Shown: positions 17,904 to 24,861, counted from the first letter of the stretch. The stretch: DNA of 64,000 nt from an uncultured Dehalococcoidia bacterium (GCA_958295685.1 OY282366.1:1-64000), one strand, 5' to 3'. Notes: generated from the sequence alone by a model not told the origin. A program made the numbers and translations.

Positions 17904-18610
17904 CAGTCTTCGGGCTGGCTCTTCGCAGGGTTGGCGGCGTCGGTCGCGTCCCAGCAGGGAGAGACGAGCCTAGGCTCACCCTCCGGCCAGTTTTCAGTGT
18001 CTTTCAGTGCCAGACCGAGCCGATTCCGCGTCATATCGTCTACTCGTGCCCCGGCCTCGTTCGTCACGTAGCCTGGGATGATCCCGTGGTCCCGCCGCAA
18101 TACGAATTGCAGCAAATCGTGGAAGCCAATCCAGTGTGCCTGGACCGCCAACAGCATCTTCATCGACAGGTCGTTGGACCACATCCTGCTCACCGTGGAC
18201 CGCGTAACGCCTAGGGCTCTCGCTAGGTCCGCCTCCGTCCCGTATCCTGGTGGTACGCCGATCAGCAGCTTGCGCAGCACGTGGCCGCCCGTTGTCCAGC
18301 CGACCGGAAAGCGCTCGGCCCCCTGGGTCCAGAGGTCCCGCGCCTCATCGTCTCCCAAGTGCTCAATACCGACTCGGCGATAATTCCGCTGTAGGTCCCC
18401 GTCGGTGTTGAATTTGATATCCACGATGGGCTCAGAATCGTAGTTCATGATTACGACATCTGTATCCCCCCCACCGTGCTGCACGTGGCCGATGTAGGCA
18501 AACGGTAACTCGCCAGCCAGCAGATCCCACAAGCCGAGGGCTTCCAAGAACGTTTCGACGCTGAGGCCGCCTGGCCGAATCGGGAAGTCACGGTTTGGCG
18601 GCCGGATCAT
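17903..18610 (-). CDS. Small terminase candidate with helix-turn-helix (235 aa)
   Basis: A helix-turn-helix is visible at about residues 125-148 (EADLARALGVTRSTVSRMWS), followed by a helical region (KMLLAVQAHWIGFHDLLQFVL). The N-terminal half is alpha/beta (VVIMNYDSEPIVDIKFNTDG). A DNA-binding HTH protein just upstream of terL is the usual arrangement for the small subunit that recognises the packaging site. Start at 18610 chosen for its ATGA overlap with the upstream stop. A transcription regulator is the alternative. Confidence 0.6.
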   Translation of the reverse strand: MIRPPNRDFPIRPGGLSVETFLEALGLWDLLAGELPFAYIGHVQHGGGDTDVVIMNYDSEPIVDIKFNTDGDLQRNYRRVGIEHLGDDEARDLWTQGAERFPVGWTTGGHVLRKLLIGVPPGYGTEADLARALGVTRSTVSRMWSNDLSMKMLLAVQAHWIGFHDLLQFVLRRDHGIIPGYVTNEAGARVDDMTRNRLGLALKDTENWPEGEPRLVSPCWDATDAANPAKSQPED

Positions 18611-20145
18611 GCTGTCTGCTCGGCGTCGTCGATCACCGGCGGATCCGCGTCCTCTTCGACCCCCGACAGGGGAGTCTCGATGTGGTTCGTGAATCCGCAC
18701 TTGGAGCACGGCGGGAGGCTGACGGTCATCTTCTTCCAGATCACGGAACGGTTACCGTGGCCTTTTCGCAACCACGCTATCTCGTCACGCAACCCCTGAA
18801 TCTCCTGCTCAGCTTCTGTCCGCTTGCGCCTCAGCCTCTTGATGACGGCCAGCAGCTCGTTCCCCAGATCGTATTCCCGCTGTCGTGCCCGTTCCAACTG
18901 CTGCTTCGTTGGCATCTCGACATGCAGTTGCCGGATCTCCTTCTCCAACGATTCGACGTGGCTATTCGCCAGCTCCTGCTCCGGGGTCGTATGCTCCTTG
19001 GCCGCCGCACGGGCAGCGTCCCGTTCCTGAATGACCTGCTCGATCCGCTCTTCCTTGAACTTGATCTGCTCCTGGGCTTTGTCGCGTACCGTTGCCGCCC
19101 AGTCGTGGTCTCTGCGGGCCTGTTCCAGCTTGGCATTCAGCTGGTCGTAGTTGTTGTCCGCTTCCCTGCACGCGCTTACCAGTCTCGTCTCCGCCTCCTT
19201 GGCACGCGCCTCTTGCCTATTGGCATCCGCACGGGCCTCGTCGCGTTCCTTGCGCACGGCATAGCAGTCCGTCTTCCACCCGTGGGAGCTGTTACGCGCC
19301 TCGTCGCGCTCCTTGCGGACTCTGGCCAACGCGGCCGTCCATTCGTCCACGAGCCTGTCGCGGTGATCAGCATCCTTCTTGAGTTGATCCGTCAGCCGCT
19401 TGATGGCCTTCTTCTCGCCCAGCCCCGACGAGTACTCGTTGGCAACCTTCCTCGCCTCGTCGCGCTCGCGCTCCGCGTTCCGAAGTTTGGTGCGCAGATC
19501 CTTGAGAAACTTCGCCCGCACCCACCTTGTCTTATTCAGCTCGTCAACAGGCAGACAGGTATCGTGGCAGGGGCAGCAGACGCCTTCCTCTACCTCGTTC
19601 TCCAGGGGCTCGAACGTAACAAAGGTCTTCCGGCGGCGGCGGGCCTCGGCCACGGTGGCGACGACACGCTCACCGGGGACGTGGCCGCCGAATACCAGCA
19701 CGGTATCGCCGATCTGCACCTTGTCCCAGCCGTGGTGGACTACCCCGGCCAGTTCGCCGTTGGGCTGCGTGTACGACGAGCATATGACAAGTCCCACGTC
19801 GTCCTGATGCGGGAGCCTGTGGGGCGCCGGGAGCACGGCGGTTCCACCATCGACCCTGCGCATGGGCCGATGCGTCATTTGCTCCTCCGGCGGAAGCTCC
19901 ACCACGACGATCGCGTCGTCGCACACGCCGGGGCGTACCTCCAGCACCGGCTTCCGTTCGCTGCCGTCGTGATCTCCCTTCATGCGGACGAGATCGCCGA
20001 CCTTCACATGGCCAAAGCCGTGCTTGACGACGCCCTCCGTGCGTTCGGCGTTGGGCTGGGTGGCGAACCACTTCTTCACGTCCTTGGGATCAGACGTCGA
20101 GTCGCTCACCGGGCCTTCCGCGCCCGCGCTCATCATGTCGCTCAT
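18607..20145 (-). CDS. Long coiled-coil protein with two N-terminal GD-box repeats and Cys motifs (512 aa)
   Basis: Residues about 38-65 and 135-165 carry a repeated motif, VVKHGFGHVKVGDLVRMKG and VVHHGWDKVQIGDTVLVFGG. Next is a CCPCHDTC cluster near 195, then roughly 250 residues of highly charged coiled coil with repeated RxERDEAR units, and a C-terminal SKCGFTNHIETP. The start at 20145 has AGGGGAG 7 bases upstream. The neighbouring two upstream genes share the GD-box motif. Function unknown; the coiled coil and position next to the terminase genes suggest a structural or packaging-adjacent scaffold. Confidence 0.65.
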   Translation of the reverse strand: MSDMMSAGAEGPVSDSTSDPKDVKKWFATQPNAERTEGVVKHGFGHVKVGDLVRMKGDHDGSERKPVLEVRPGVCDDAIVVVELPPEEQMTHRPMRRVDGGTAVLPAPHRLPHQDDVGLVICSSYTQPNGELAGVVHHGWDKVQIGDTVLVFGGHVPGERVVATVAEARRRRKTFVTFEPLENEVEEGVCCPCHDTCLPVDELNKTRWVRAKFLKDLRTKLRNAERERDEARKVANEYSSGLGEKKAIKRLTDQLKKDADHRDRLVDEWTAALARVRKERDEARNSSHGWKTDCYAVRKERDEARADANRQEARAKEAETRLVSACREADNNYDQLNAKLEQARRDHDWAATVRDKAQEQIKFKEERIEQVIQERDAARAAAKEHTTPEQELANSHVESLEKEIRQLHVEMPTKQQLERARQREYDLGNELLAVIKRLRRKRTEAEQEIQGLRDEIAWLRKGHGNRSVIWKKMTVSLPPCSKCGFTNHIETPLSGVEEDADPPVIDDAEQTA

Positions 20146-20147
20146 CT

Positions 20148-20840
20148 CTACTCCCCTTTGTTCTCGTTCAAGCGCTTCAGCGCCTCGTCGCGTTGCACCC
20201 GTGCCGCGTCGCGTTCCATGCGGAAGTCCTCCCCCACCTTTATCCACCTGTCGCGCTCCTCGCGGACCCTGGCCAAGCTGGCCTTCAGCTGATTGATCGT
20301 CTCCGCCTTCAGCGCCTTAAACCCGGAACAGTCCTCCAGCTTCTGGGCTTCGACCTCGACCGCCGGCCCGAGGTCCACCAAGGCGCTACCGTTCAGACCC
20401 CGGCGTATGGTGGTCACAGGCCTGACCACATGCCTGAGGAACTCGCCTTTTGAAGACGCCTGCGCTGTCGCGATCAGGTCGCCGTGCTCGATGTCCCAGA
20501 ACGCTTCGTTGACCTCGGCCTCGTCGCCGATCAAACGGTTGGGTCTCCATACGATGCGACGGCCGGCTCTCCTCAGGGGGTTGGCATCCTTCTTCCACTC
20601 ATCGTCGGGGTGCCGCCGATTCACGAGCGACACTTCGAGTGTGTTTTGCGTCACCACGTAGGGGGAACGACGCATGCATTCCCTGACGCCCCAGATGCGC
20701 TTCATGTCTCTCCCGAGCATTATCCGAGCGCCTATCTTCACGTCGGCGCACTTGGTGCTGTGCAGGAACGCCTTCGTTTTGTCTTCGGTCCATGCACTCG
20801 CGACATACGGATGTTCAGTCGATCCGTGATCTATCGTCAT
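20148..20840 (-). CDS. GD-box-like plus coiled-coil protein (230 aa)
   Basis: The N-terminal half contains FLHSTKCADVKIGARIMLGRD, a variant of the GD-box motif of the adjacent genes, followed by a basic region and a segment DIEHGDLIATAQASSKGEF. The last 70 residues are coiled coil with RxERDRWIKV / RMERDAARVQRDEAL repeats, the same type as in the neighbouring 512-residue protein, so the two are probably paralogues. Start at 20840 is ATGA-coupled to the upstream gene; a longer open frame upstream is Gly/Arg-rich shadow. Confidence 0.65.
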   Translation of the reverse strand: MTIDHGSTEHPYVASAWTEDKTKAFLHSTKCADVKIGARIMLGRDMKRIWGVRECMRRSPYVVTQNTLEVSLVNRRHPDDEWKKDANPLRRAGRRIVWRPNRLIGDEAEVNEAFWDIEHGDLIATAQASSKGEFLRHVVRPVTTIRRGLNGSALVDLGPAVEVEAQKLEDCSGFKALKAETINQLKASLARVREERDRWIKVGEDFRMERDAARVQRDEALKRLNENKGE

Positions 20841-21079
20841 CTCCACTCCTCCTGTTCCCACCGCACATACCGCGCCACCCGCAGCCCCATCTTCCGCAGC
20901 GTGTGCACCGCTTTCGTCTCCGCTCCCACCTCGTCTTTCGACGACCCCACCAGCTGCGCCACTATCGCGTAGCGCCCCTGCTCCCGCACCATCAAGAACG
21001 CCAGCCATCTCGCGTTCCCCCCTTCTTTCGCCACGTACCCCTTTAGGCCCACCACTACTCCCCGTCTCCAGAACCACAT
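20837..21079 (-). CDS. Small basic protein (80 aa)
   Basis: Begins MWFWRRGVVVGLKGYVAKEGG, and contains the conserved-looking core WLAFLMVREQGRYAIVAQLVGSS followed by a helix ending RYVRWEQEEWR. Start at 21079 is preceded by GGGGGAG 9 bases upstream; an ATG 30 bases further up lacks this. The strongly patterned beta-beta-alpha composition suggests a small nucleic-acid binding or structural fold, not identified. Confidence 0.6.
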   Translation of the reverse strand: MWFWRRGVVVGLKGYVAKEGGNARWLAFLMVREQGRYAIVAQLVGSSKDEVGAETKAVHTLRKMGLRVARYVRWEQEEWR

Positions 21080-21124
21080 GTCGCTGCTCCCCCTGTTTGA
21101 GTCCCTCAAGAATCTGCGCTCCCA

Positions 21125-21196
21125 TTGCGGGGGTGGGAGTCGAACCCACCTAGGCAGAGGATTATGAGCCCTCGCTGGACGCCGGTCCTCCCCGCT
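21125..21196 (-). tRNA. tRNA-Met-like gene (anticodon CAT) with an unusually short D arm
   Basis: On the minus strand the region folds into a 6-bp acceptor stem (position 1-72 is an A-A mismatch), an anticodon arm with stem GAGGG/TCCTC and loop CTCATAA, and a perfect T arm with stem GTGGG/CCCAC around loop TTCGACT. The stretch between acceptor and anticodon stems is only 16 nt, shorter than a standard D arm, and the variable region is about 7 nt. No CCA is encoded. It lies immediately after the stop codon at 21197. It may be a functional phage tRNA or a remnant. Confidence 0.65.
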
Positions 21197-21580
21197 TCAA
21201 TCTCTGTGGACGAACGACACGACGATGTCGTCCATCCGTGCTGCCGCCCGAAACATGAGAACTTCCTTCAGTGTCGGATCGTCCCCCACCCAAATCATGT
21301 CCCCTAGCTTGATCATGCCCCACCCTAACAGCACAACCGCCTCGTCGCTCTCCAGACCGTCCTTTTCGACGCTGGACTCGGCACGGTCGCGGTAAATCGC
21401 TGCGACTACATCGCTGACTGGGAGATGGTCAACCACTGCGTCACCGGGATCCGCCGCCAGGATATGCCACTTCTTCGGACCTCTCGGGTTGATTTCTCCC
21501 CCAGGACCGAGCAGCAACTCGCCGTTCGGTCCGTAGAACGACGCGTGCCAATCCCCGTGTTCGAAGAACGTCGCAGCCAT
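21197..21580 (-). CDS. GD-box motif protein (127 aa), first gene of the late block
   Basis: Begins MAATFFEHGDWHASFYG with a glycine-rich strand-turn region (NGELLLGPGGEIN), then SDVVAAIYRDRAESS, and carries VVLLGWGMIKLGDMIWVGDD, the same motif found twice in the 512-residue gene and once in the 230-residue gene downstream. It is the first gene after the 250-base leader that holds a sigma70-like promoter with a palindromic spacer. Function unknown; three neighbouring genes with this motif suggest a shared ligand. Confidence 0.65.
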   Translation of the reverse strand: MAATFFEHGDWHASFYGPNGELLLGPGGEINPRGPKKWHILAADPGDAVVDHLPVSDVVAAIYRDRAESSVEKDGLESDEAVVLLGWGMIKLGDMIWVGDDPTLKEVLMFRAAARMDDIVVSFVHRD

Positions 21581-21615
21581 CTCTGATCCTCCCCTCCGTT
21601 CAGGTTCCCTTCAGC

Positions 21616-21644
21616 GTAATACAGTGTTGCAGAAAATGCAACAA
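21616..21644 (-). promoter_or_regulatory. Sigma70-like promoter with palindromic operator candidate
   Basis: On the minus strand TTGTTG (21644-21639) is separated by 17 bases from TATTAC (21621-21616), 36 bases before the ATG at 21580. The spacer holds a perfect 7-bp inverted repeat TGTTGCA/TGCAACA around TTTTC (21625-21643). This is the least GC-rich spot near the late genes, so it could be a host-type promoter controlled by a repressor, or the hairpin may act in the RNA. Confidence 0.45.
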
Positions 21645-21829
21645 GCCTCCCGCACGGAGCCTCCCGCGTACGGGGGTCCCATAGGAGTCCCGCTCGCCCG
21701 CCTACCCCCCCCGTCCGGGGGAGGGTCGGCGGCTGGCCCTACCACCAGGCCAGGCTTTCGCCCGGCCGCGCCGATGCCCGACGCAGGTGTACACTTTCAT
21801 GCTGCCTCCGGGTTAGGGTGTACCGACAC

Positions 21830-21860
21830 CTACGCCAGCCGCCGATCCGACCGCAGATTC
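21830..21860 (-). promoter_or_regulatory. Early promoter-like element, copy a
   Basis: Minus strand reads GAATCTGCGG, 15 bases, GCGTAG. This is the only copy not close to a start codon: it lies 250 bases upstream of the gene at 21197-21580, and may feed the late region. Confidence 0.55.
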
Positions 21861-21883
21861 CTGACGAACCGCGACGGCGCCAA

Positions 21884-21919
21884 GCCCCAGCCCATCCCAA
21901 CAAGCGGATGGACTGGGGC
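21884..21919 (-). terminator. Hairpin terminator candidate after the gene at 21927-22265
   Basis: A 14-bp inverted repeat (one mismatch) GCCCCAGCCCATCC / GGATGGACTGGGGC with an 8-base loop lies 8 bases beyond the stop codon. There is no clear U-run, so it may be a weak or factor-dependent terminator. Confidence 0.5.
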
Positions 21920-21926
21920 GGCCCTT

Positions 21927-22265
21927 CTAGAACAACGTTGGCTCGGACGGCTTGGGCGGCCGTTGCAGCGCGAGCGCCCGTTGCTGCGCCTCGCAGATGT
22001 GGCAGGTGTCTCGGCCCACCAAGTGCTGGCCACAGCCAGCCGCGCACGGACCGACATAGCCGGACTGGCTGCTATCGAGTGGCTTGATGGCGTTAGCGAT
22101 AGCCGCCAGGCTGTTCGCGAGCTTAGGCCAGCTCGCGTTCAAGGTCCGAGCCCGAACCAGCTCCCAGCCGCGCCGCGTCAGCCGGTAGTCGGCTTGCGGA
22201 GCGCCAGTCTCAGCGCAGCTGACGATGGCCAGCTGACGGCCTACCGGCGCGACCTCGTACGTCAT
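21927..22265 (-). CDS. Small protein with C-terminal zinc-binding Cys motif (112 aa)
   Basis: Begins MTYEVAPVGRQLAIVSC with a strong GGGAGGT ribosome site in the unit led by promoter copy b. The middle is helical (SWPKLANSLAAIANAIK), and the end has CAAGCGQHLVGRDTCHICE, a Cx3C...CxxC cluster likely to bind zinc. The N-terminal part, containing ADYRLTRRGWELV, resembles a winged-helix or Trp-anchored small domain. Followed by a hairpin. Function unknown; small zinc proteins in phage early regions often target host factors. Confidence 0.65.
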   Translation of the reverse strand: MTYEVAPVGRQLAIVSCAETGAPQADYRLTRRGWELVRARTLNASWPKLANSLAAIANAIKPLDSSQSGYVGPCAAGCGQHLVGRDTCHICEAQQRALALQRPPKPSEPTLF

Positions 22266-22323
22266 TGGTACCTCCCATGGTCGGTAGAGTGGCTGCCGGC
22301 GGAGCCCGGCGGCCTGTCCAAAG

Positions 22324-22354
22324 CTACGCTCGGCGGCTGGCCCACCGCAGATTC
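22324..22354 (-). promoter_or_regulatory. Early promoter-like element, copy b
   Basis: Minus strand GAATCTGCGG, 15 bases, GCGTAG; the 3' end is 59 bases upstream of the ATG at 22265. Confidence 0.65.
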
Positions 22355-22394
22355 TAGCTGAACCCGGCTGGCACTCGCCCAGCAGTACCGAAAC

Positions 22395-22427
22395 GAGCCC
22401 GACCGCGCACGCAGCGCGGCCGGGCTC
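22395..22427 (-). terminator. Hairpin terminator candidate after the gene at 22454-22885
   Basis: GAGCCCGACCGCGC / GCGCGGCCGGGCTC, 14-bp stem with one mismatch and a 5-base loop, followed on the minus strand by GTTTCGG. It separates this gene from the next early promoter-like copy. A G/C-homopolymer tract (22435-22452) lies between the stop codon and the hairpin. Confidence 0.55.
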
Positions 22428-22453
22428 TCGGATAGGGGGGGGAGGGGGGGGGG

Positions 22454-22885
22454 CTAACAGTCGAAGTCGCCGTCGTATTCCTTCTCGGACACGCCCGGCC
22501 TGTAGTCGGCGTCGAGGCCAGGCCAGTACCCTTCGTCGAAGTCCTTGACGAACCCCGACACCTCGGCGGGCAGGTCGAGCGCGAAGACTTTCGTCTTCAT
22601 GATGCCTTCCCCGTAGGTCTTGATGGTGTAGAGGACCAGCGTATCCTCCTCTACGTGGATGTGGGTGCTGTCCTGGTCCATGTCGCGGCCCACGAACTGA
22701 GCGAGCGGACACCGCATCGCGGACTTGCGGCTACCCTGCAAGTCGAGCTCGTCGAGCACGTTTGCGATGTCGTCGCGGTCCAGCCCGTAGAGTCGCGCTA
22801 GCGCGACACTGACGTGGGCGACCACCTCCAGCGTTTCCGGCTGCAAACGGTTCAGCGCCGGTTCAGCGTACGTCGTCATGCTCAT
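22454..22885 (-). CDS. Acidic early protein (143 aa)
   Basis: Begins MSMTTYAEPALNRLQPET and has GGGAGA 8 bases upstream. It is acidic, with a helical N-terminal half (LEVVAHVSVALARLYGLDRDDIANVLDEL) and a C-terminal half full of Asp/Glu (VKDFDEGYWPGLDADYRPG, ending EYDGDFDC). Highly acidic small early phage proteins are often DNA mimics or inhibitors, which is only a suggestion here. Single-gene unit between promoter copy c and a hairpin. Confidence 0.65.
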   Translation of the reverse strand: MSMTTYAEPALNRLQPETLEVVAHVSVALARLYGLDRDDIANVLDELDLQGSRKSAMRCPLAQFVGRDMDQDSTHIHVEEDTLVLYTIKTYGEGIMKTKVFALDLPAEVSGFVKDFDEGYWPGLDADYRPGVSEKEYDGDFDC

Positions 22886-22934
22886 GCTGTTGTCTCCCAG
22901 AGTTGCCGCCAGCCAGTCCGGCGGTTGCTTTCCG

Positions 22935-22965
22935 CTACGCTGGCCCTCGCCCACAGCGCAGATTC
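22935..22965 (-). promoter_or_regulatory. Early promoter-like element, copy c
   Basis: Minus strand GAATCTGCGC, 15 bases, GCGTAG; 50 bases upstream of the ATG at 22885. Confidence 0.65.
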
Positions 22966-23005
22966 TTGACCGACCCGCCCGGCGTCCCCCGACGGCCAAC
23001 GAAAC

Positions 23006-23040
23006 GAGCCCCACGCGGGCTGTTTCTCCGCGTGGGGCTC
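23006..23040 (-). terminator. Hairpin terminator candidate after the gene at 23051-23254
   Basis: Perfect 13-bp stem GAGCCCCACGCGG / CCGCGTGGGGCTC with a 9-base loop, 10 bases beyond the stop codon, followed by GTTTCGTT on the minus strand. The same arrangement follows the preceding early gene. Confidence 0.65.
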
Positions 23041-23050
23041 GGTGGGGGGG

Positions 23051-23254
23051 CTAGGCGTACCGCTCTTCCCTGCTGAACACCCGGCCCGGCTCGCGCCAGT
23101 CCTCGATGCAGTCCGCGCACACGTCGCCGGAGTAGTCCGTCGCGACGTAGCAGCCCATCGGCGGGATCGCGTCGTCGCACTCGTCGCACTTCTGGCCATC
23201 GGGCTTCTTCGCCAGCCGCCAGTTCAGCCCGGCATCCAGCCGCGAATCTCTCAT
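23051..23254 (-). CDS. Small zinc-finger protein (67 aa)
   Basis: Begins MRDSRLDAGLNWRLAKK; contains CDECDDAIPPMGCYVATDYSG then CADCIEDW, giving CxxC ... CxxC spaced as in zinc-ribbon or treble-clef folds. It has a GGGAGGC ribosome site and its own promoter-like copy (d) and hairpin, so it is a monocistronic unit. Probable nucleic-acid or host-protein binder. Confidence 0.7.
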   Translation of the reverse strand: MRDSRLDAGLNWRLAKKPDGQKCDECDDAIPPMGCYVATDYSGDVCADCIEDWREPGRVFSREERYA

Positions 23255-23285
23255 GTTGCCTCCCTAGGGTTGGGGTTGCTCGTCG

Positions 23286-23316
23286 CTACGCCGAGCCCGT
23301 CGGCAACCGCAGATTC
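23286..23316 (-). promoter_or_regulatory. Early promoter-like element, copy d, inside a terminator-like hairpin
   Basis: Minus strand GAATCTGCGG, 15 bases, GCGTAG, 32 bases upstream of the ATG at 23254. The flanks AGCCCGTCGGC / GCCGACGGGCT pair across the upstream half, so the block sits in the loop of a hairpin that also immediately follows the upstream operon. Confidence 0.65.
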
Positions 23317-23340
23317 TTGGCGGTCGCCGACGGGCTGAGC

Positions 23341-23430
23341 CTAGGACCGGTCGGCCATTGCGAGACAGAAGAGGACGACGATGGCGACGACGCCGACGAT
23401 GATGGCGTAGGGGGGGGTCACGGGGGTCAT
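23341..23430 (-). CDS. Single-span membrane peptide (29 aa), copy 1
   Basis: ATG ACC CCC start; reads MTPVTPPYAIIVGVVAIVV then LFCLAMADRS, one hydrophobic span at residues 8-25. The start overlaps the stop of the 25-residue peptide upstream by ATGA. It lies in a 142-bp segment duplicated at about 26.95-27.09 kb, where the corresponding frame is broken by one extra G in a G run. Tiny membrane peptides of this type could be toxins, regulators or superinfection exclusion factors. Confidence 0.5.
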   Translation of the reverse strand: MTPVTPPYAIIVGVVAIVVLFCLAMADRS

Positions 23431-23504
23431 CGTCGGGTATCGGTGAACACCCCGACCCAGAGCACGAGGGCGATCCATACGATCGTCAGGCCGGCCAGCA
23501 TCAT
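23427..23504 (-). CDS. Single-span membrane peptide (25 aa), copy 1
   Basis: Begins MMLAGLTIVWIALVLWVGV and ends FTDTRR; almost entirely hydrophobic, with a positively charged C-terminus. Both ends are coupled: ATGA with the upstream 180-residue membrane protein and ATGA with the downstream 29-residue peptide. An almost identical 26-codon copy is at 27011-27091, which argues strongly that the peptide is real. Confidence 0.6.
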   Translation of the reverse strand: MMLAGLTIVWIALVLWVGVFTDTRR

Positions 23505-24043
23505 GGCGTGTCCTCCTCGACCACCAGCTTGGAGAGTGCTCGCCGTTCCGCCTTCCGTTGGTCGGCGGCCTGCCAGGCAACAACCTCCTTGCGCTTGTCG
23601 TTGAGCCGCTGGCGCAACCGCTTGACCACACGGTCGTCGTAGGCGCCTCCCTTAGCGACAACGTTTTCACCACGCATCAACATGGCAAACTCCGACTCGA
23701 AGATCGGAACCTGCTCATTCACGATGGCGCGGCGGAGTTCCGGGACGGTCATGGTCCACGGGCTCGCCGACGCCCTCTTTCGAGTCGTTACCGGCGGCGG
23801 CCCGTCGAGTTTCTCGCCGATGGCCAGCCCCAAGAGAGCCCCGGCCACCGCGCCGCCTACTGCGCCGAGAAGGGCGTCTGGAGCGAATGGGGCCATGAGG
23901 CTGACGAGGCCGCCGCCACCGGCGTTGTCGATCCTGACCTCGATCACGAACCACATGATGGTCCAGCCCACGACCGCGCCCATCTTGGCGAAGAACCCTA
24001 CGACCCAGGCTCGCGCCACCCACGTTACTTCGGTGCTGATCAT
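23501..24043 (-). CDS. Membrane protein with cytoplasmic basic tail (180 aa)
   Basis: Start at 24043 has a GGAGGG ribosome site and lies 54 bases downstream of promoter copy e. Two hydrophobic regions (residues 15-33, AWVVGFFAKMGAVVGWTIMWFV; and 45-75, containing LLGAVGGAVAGALLGLAIG) are followed by a basic, helical C-terminus of about 100 residues (DRVVKRLRQRLNDKRKEVVAW). First of a three-gene coupled unit with two membrane peptides. Function unknown. Confidence 0.65.
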   Translation of the reverse strand: MISTEVTWVARAWVVGFFAKMGAVVGWTIMWFVIEVRIDNAGGGGLVSLMAPFAPDALLGAVGGAVAGALLGLAIGEKLDGPPPVTTRKRASASPWTMTVPELRRAIVNEQVPIFESEFAMLMRGENVVAKGGAYDDRVVKRLRQRLNDKRKEVVAWQAADQRKAERRALSKLVVEEDTP

Positions 24044-24096
24044 GCTTCCCTCCATGCCTCGAGTACCCGGCGGACAGCCCGCCGGACTGCCCCAAC

Positions 24097-24126
24097 CTAC
24101 GACGCCAACCGCCCAACCGCAGATTC
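24097..24126 (-). promoter_or_regulatory. Early promoter-like element, copy e (variant)
   Basis: Minus strand GAATCTGCGG then GTCGTAGG rather than GCGTAG, with one base less between the halves. It lies 54 bases upstream of the ATG at 24043 and directly beside the iteron array. Confidence 0.6.
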
Positions 24127-24141
24127 TAGCCGGACTCCCCC

Positions 24142-24273
24142 GGCCACACCACCGGGCCACGCCCGGCCACGAAATTCGGGGGTCTGGCCACGACATCCGC
24201 CGTCTGGCCACGAAATTCGGGGGTCTGGCCACGAATTCGGCCCCCTGGCCACGGCCAGAATTCGCCGAATTCC
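24142..24273. repeat. Left iteron cluster, GGCCACGAAATTCGGGGGTCT type
   Basis: GGCCAC repeats with starts at 24165, 24186, 24206, 24227 and 24247, spaced alternately 21 and 20 bp; further GGCCAC at 24142 and 24155. Most carry an adjacent AATTCGG element. The region 24044-24456 has no convincing gene. Confidence 0.75.
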
Positions 24274-24456
24274 CTTGCCTGCACTCCCTCCCTCCCTCCT
24301 CTCTCTCTTAGAAGGGGGGGAAGACACACACACACACGCCCTACGCGCCTGCGCATCATACACGCGCGGGCGACGCGGGCTAGAAGGGGGGCGTTGTGGT
24401 GTCTGGCGTGGCCACAGGGGGGGGGTGATCGTCGTAAGCTGTTGGCGCGACGGCGG
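24274..24456. other. Origin-like interval between two inverted iteron clusters
   Basis: No gene is supported. It holds a pyrimidine tract (24282-24310, runs of CTCCCTCC and CTCTCTCT), a CA-dinucleotide run (24323-24338), an isolated GTGGCC at 24408, a G run (24417-24425) and GC-rich DNA. Together with the flanking inverted iterons this resembles a phage replication origin; unproven. Confidence 0.5.
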
Positions 24457-24861
24457 TTAAGCGAGATTGAGGCCGTGGCCAGGGGGTGGGATTCGTGGCC
24501 AGCAGGGTCGAATTCGTGGCCAGGGGGAGGAATTGGAGCACCCCCCGACGCTGGGGGGCGTCGGGGGGTGTGGGCGGGGCACAGCCGCCATCGTCGTCGG
24601 CGTCGGCCTCCTGGGTACGAGGAAGAAGAGGCCACCGCTCCGCCGTTCGATCATGGCCCACTCGGGGGCGTGCAGGCGCATCAGCCGGTGGAACGCACGG
24701 CCACCCGGCGGCGTCTCGCTGCGGCCAGCCGCCCACCGAGAGAACCGACGGTCAAGCTCGTTCGCGTGGTACTCGGAGCGCGGTCCATCATCGGCCAGGA
24801 CAGCGGCCAGGAACGTCCGCAGCTCAGCGCCCCAGTCTGTCGTGTGCATCGCGGGGATCAT
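24457..24861 (-). CDS. Early protein whose 3' end carries iterons (134 aa); replication factor possible
   Basis: Begins MIPAMHTTDWGAELRTFL with AGGAG 9 bases upstream. Residues 1-85 are helical and basic (EYHANELDRRFSRWAAGRSETPP, FHRLMRLHAPEWAMIERRSGG), the last 45 are low-complexity Pro/Arg and code through the right-hand iterons. An origin-binding protein gene containing the iterons in its own sequence is known from lambda O, so an origin-linked role is a reasonable guess; no domain is recognised. Third gene of the unit behind promoter copy f. Confidence 0.5.
   Translation of the reverse strand: MIPAMHTTDWGAELRTFLAAVLADDGPRSEYHANELDRRFSRWAAGRSETPPGGRAFHRLMRLHAPEWAMIERRSGGLFFLVPRRPTPTTMAAVPRPHPPTPPSVGGCSNSSPWPRIRPCWPRIPPPGHGLNLA
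24475..24536. repeat. Right iteron cluster, inverted (GTGGCCAGGGGG type)
   Basis: GTGGCC starts at 24475, 24495 and 24516 (20 and 21 bp apart), each followed by AGGGGG or similar and by GATTC/GAATTC; a further GTGGCC is at 24408. The orientation is opposite to the left cluster. Confidence 0.7.

Noticed and set aside
21624..22361. Plus-strand 245-residue open frame
   Set aside because: Antisense to a gene with good ribosome site and promoter-like copy b; the translation is low-complexity and it crosses two promoter-like elements and hairpins.
24142..24536. CRISPR-like interpretation of the GGCCAC repeats
   Set aside because: Intervals are 14-15 bases, similar between units and occur in both orientations, which suits iterons and not spacers.
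24126..24635. Minus-strand 169-residue open frame over the iterons
   Set aside because: Its sequence is the translation of the GGCCAC repeats and homopolymer tracts (Pro/Arg-rich), no ribosome site.
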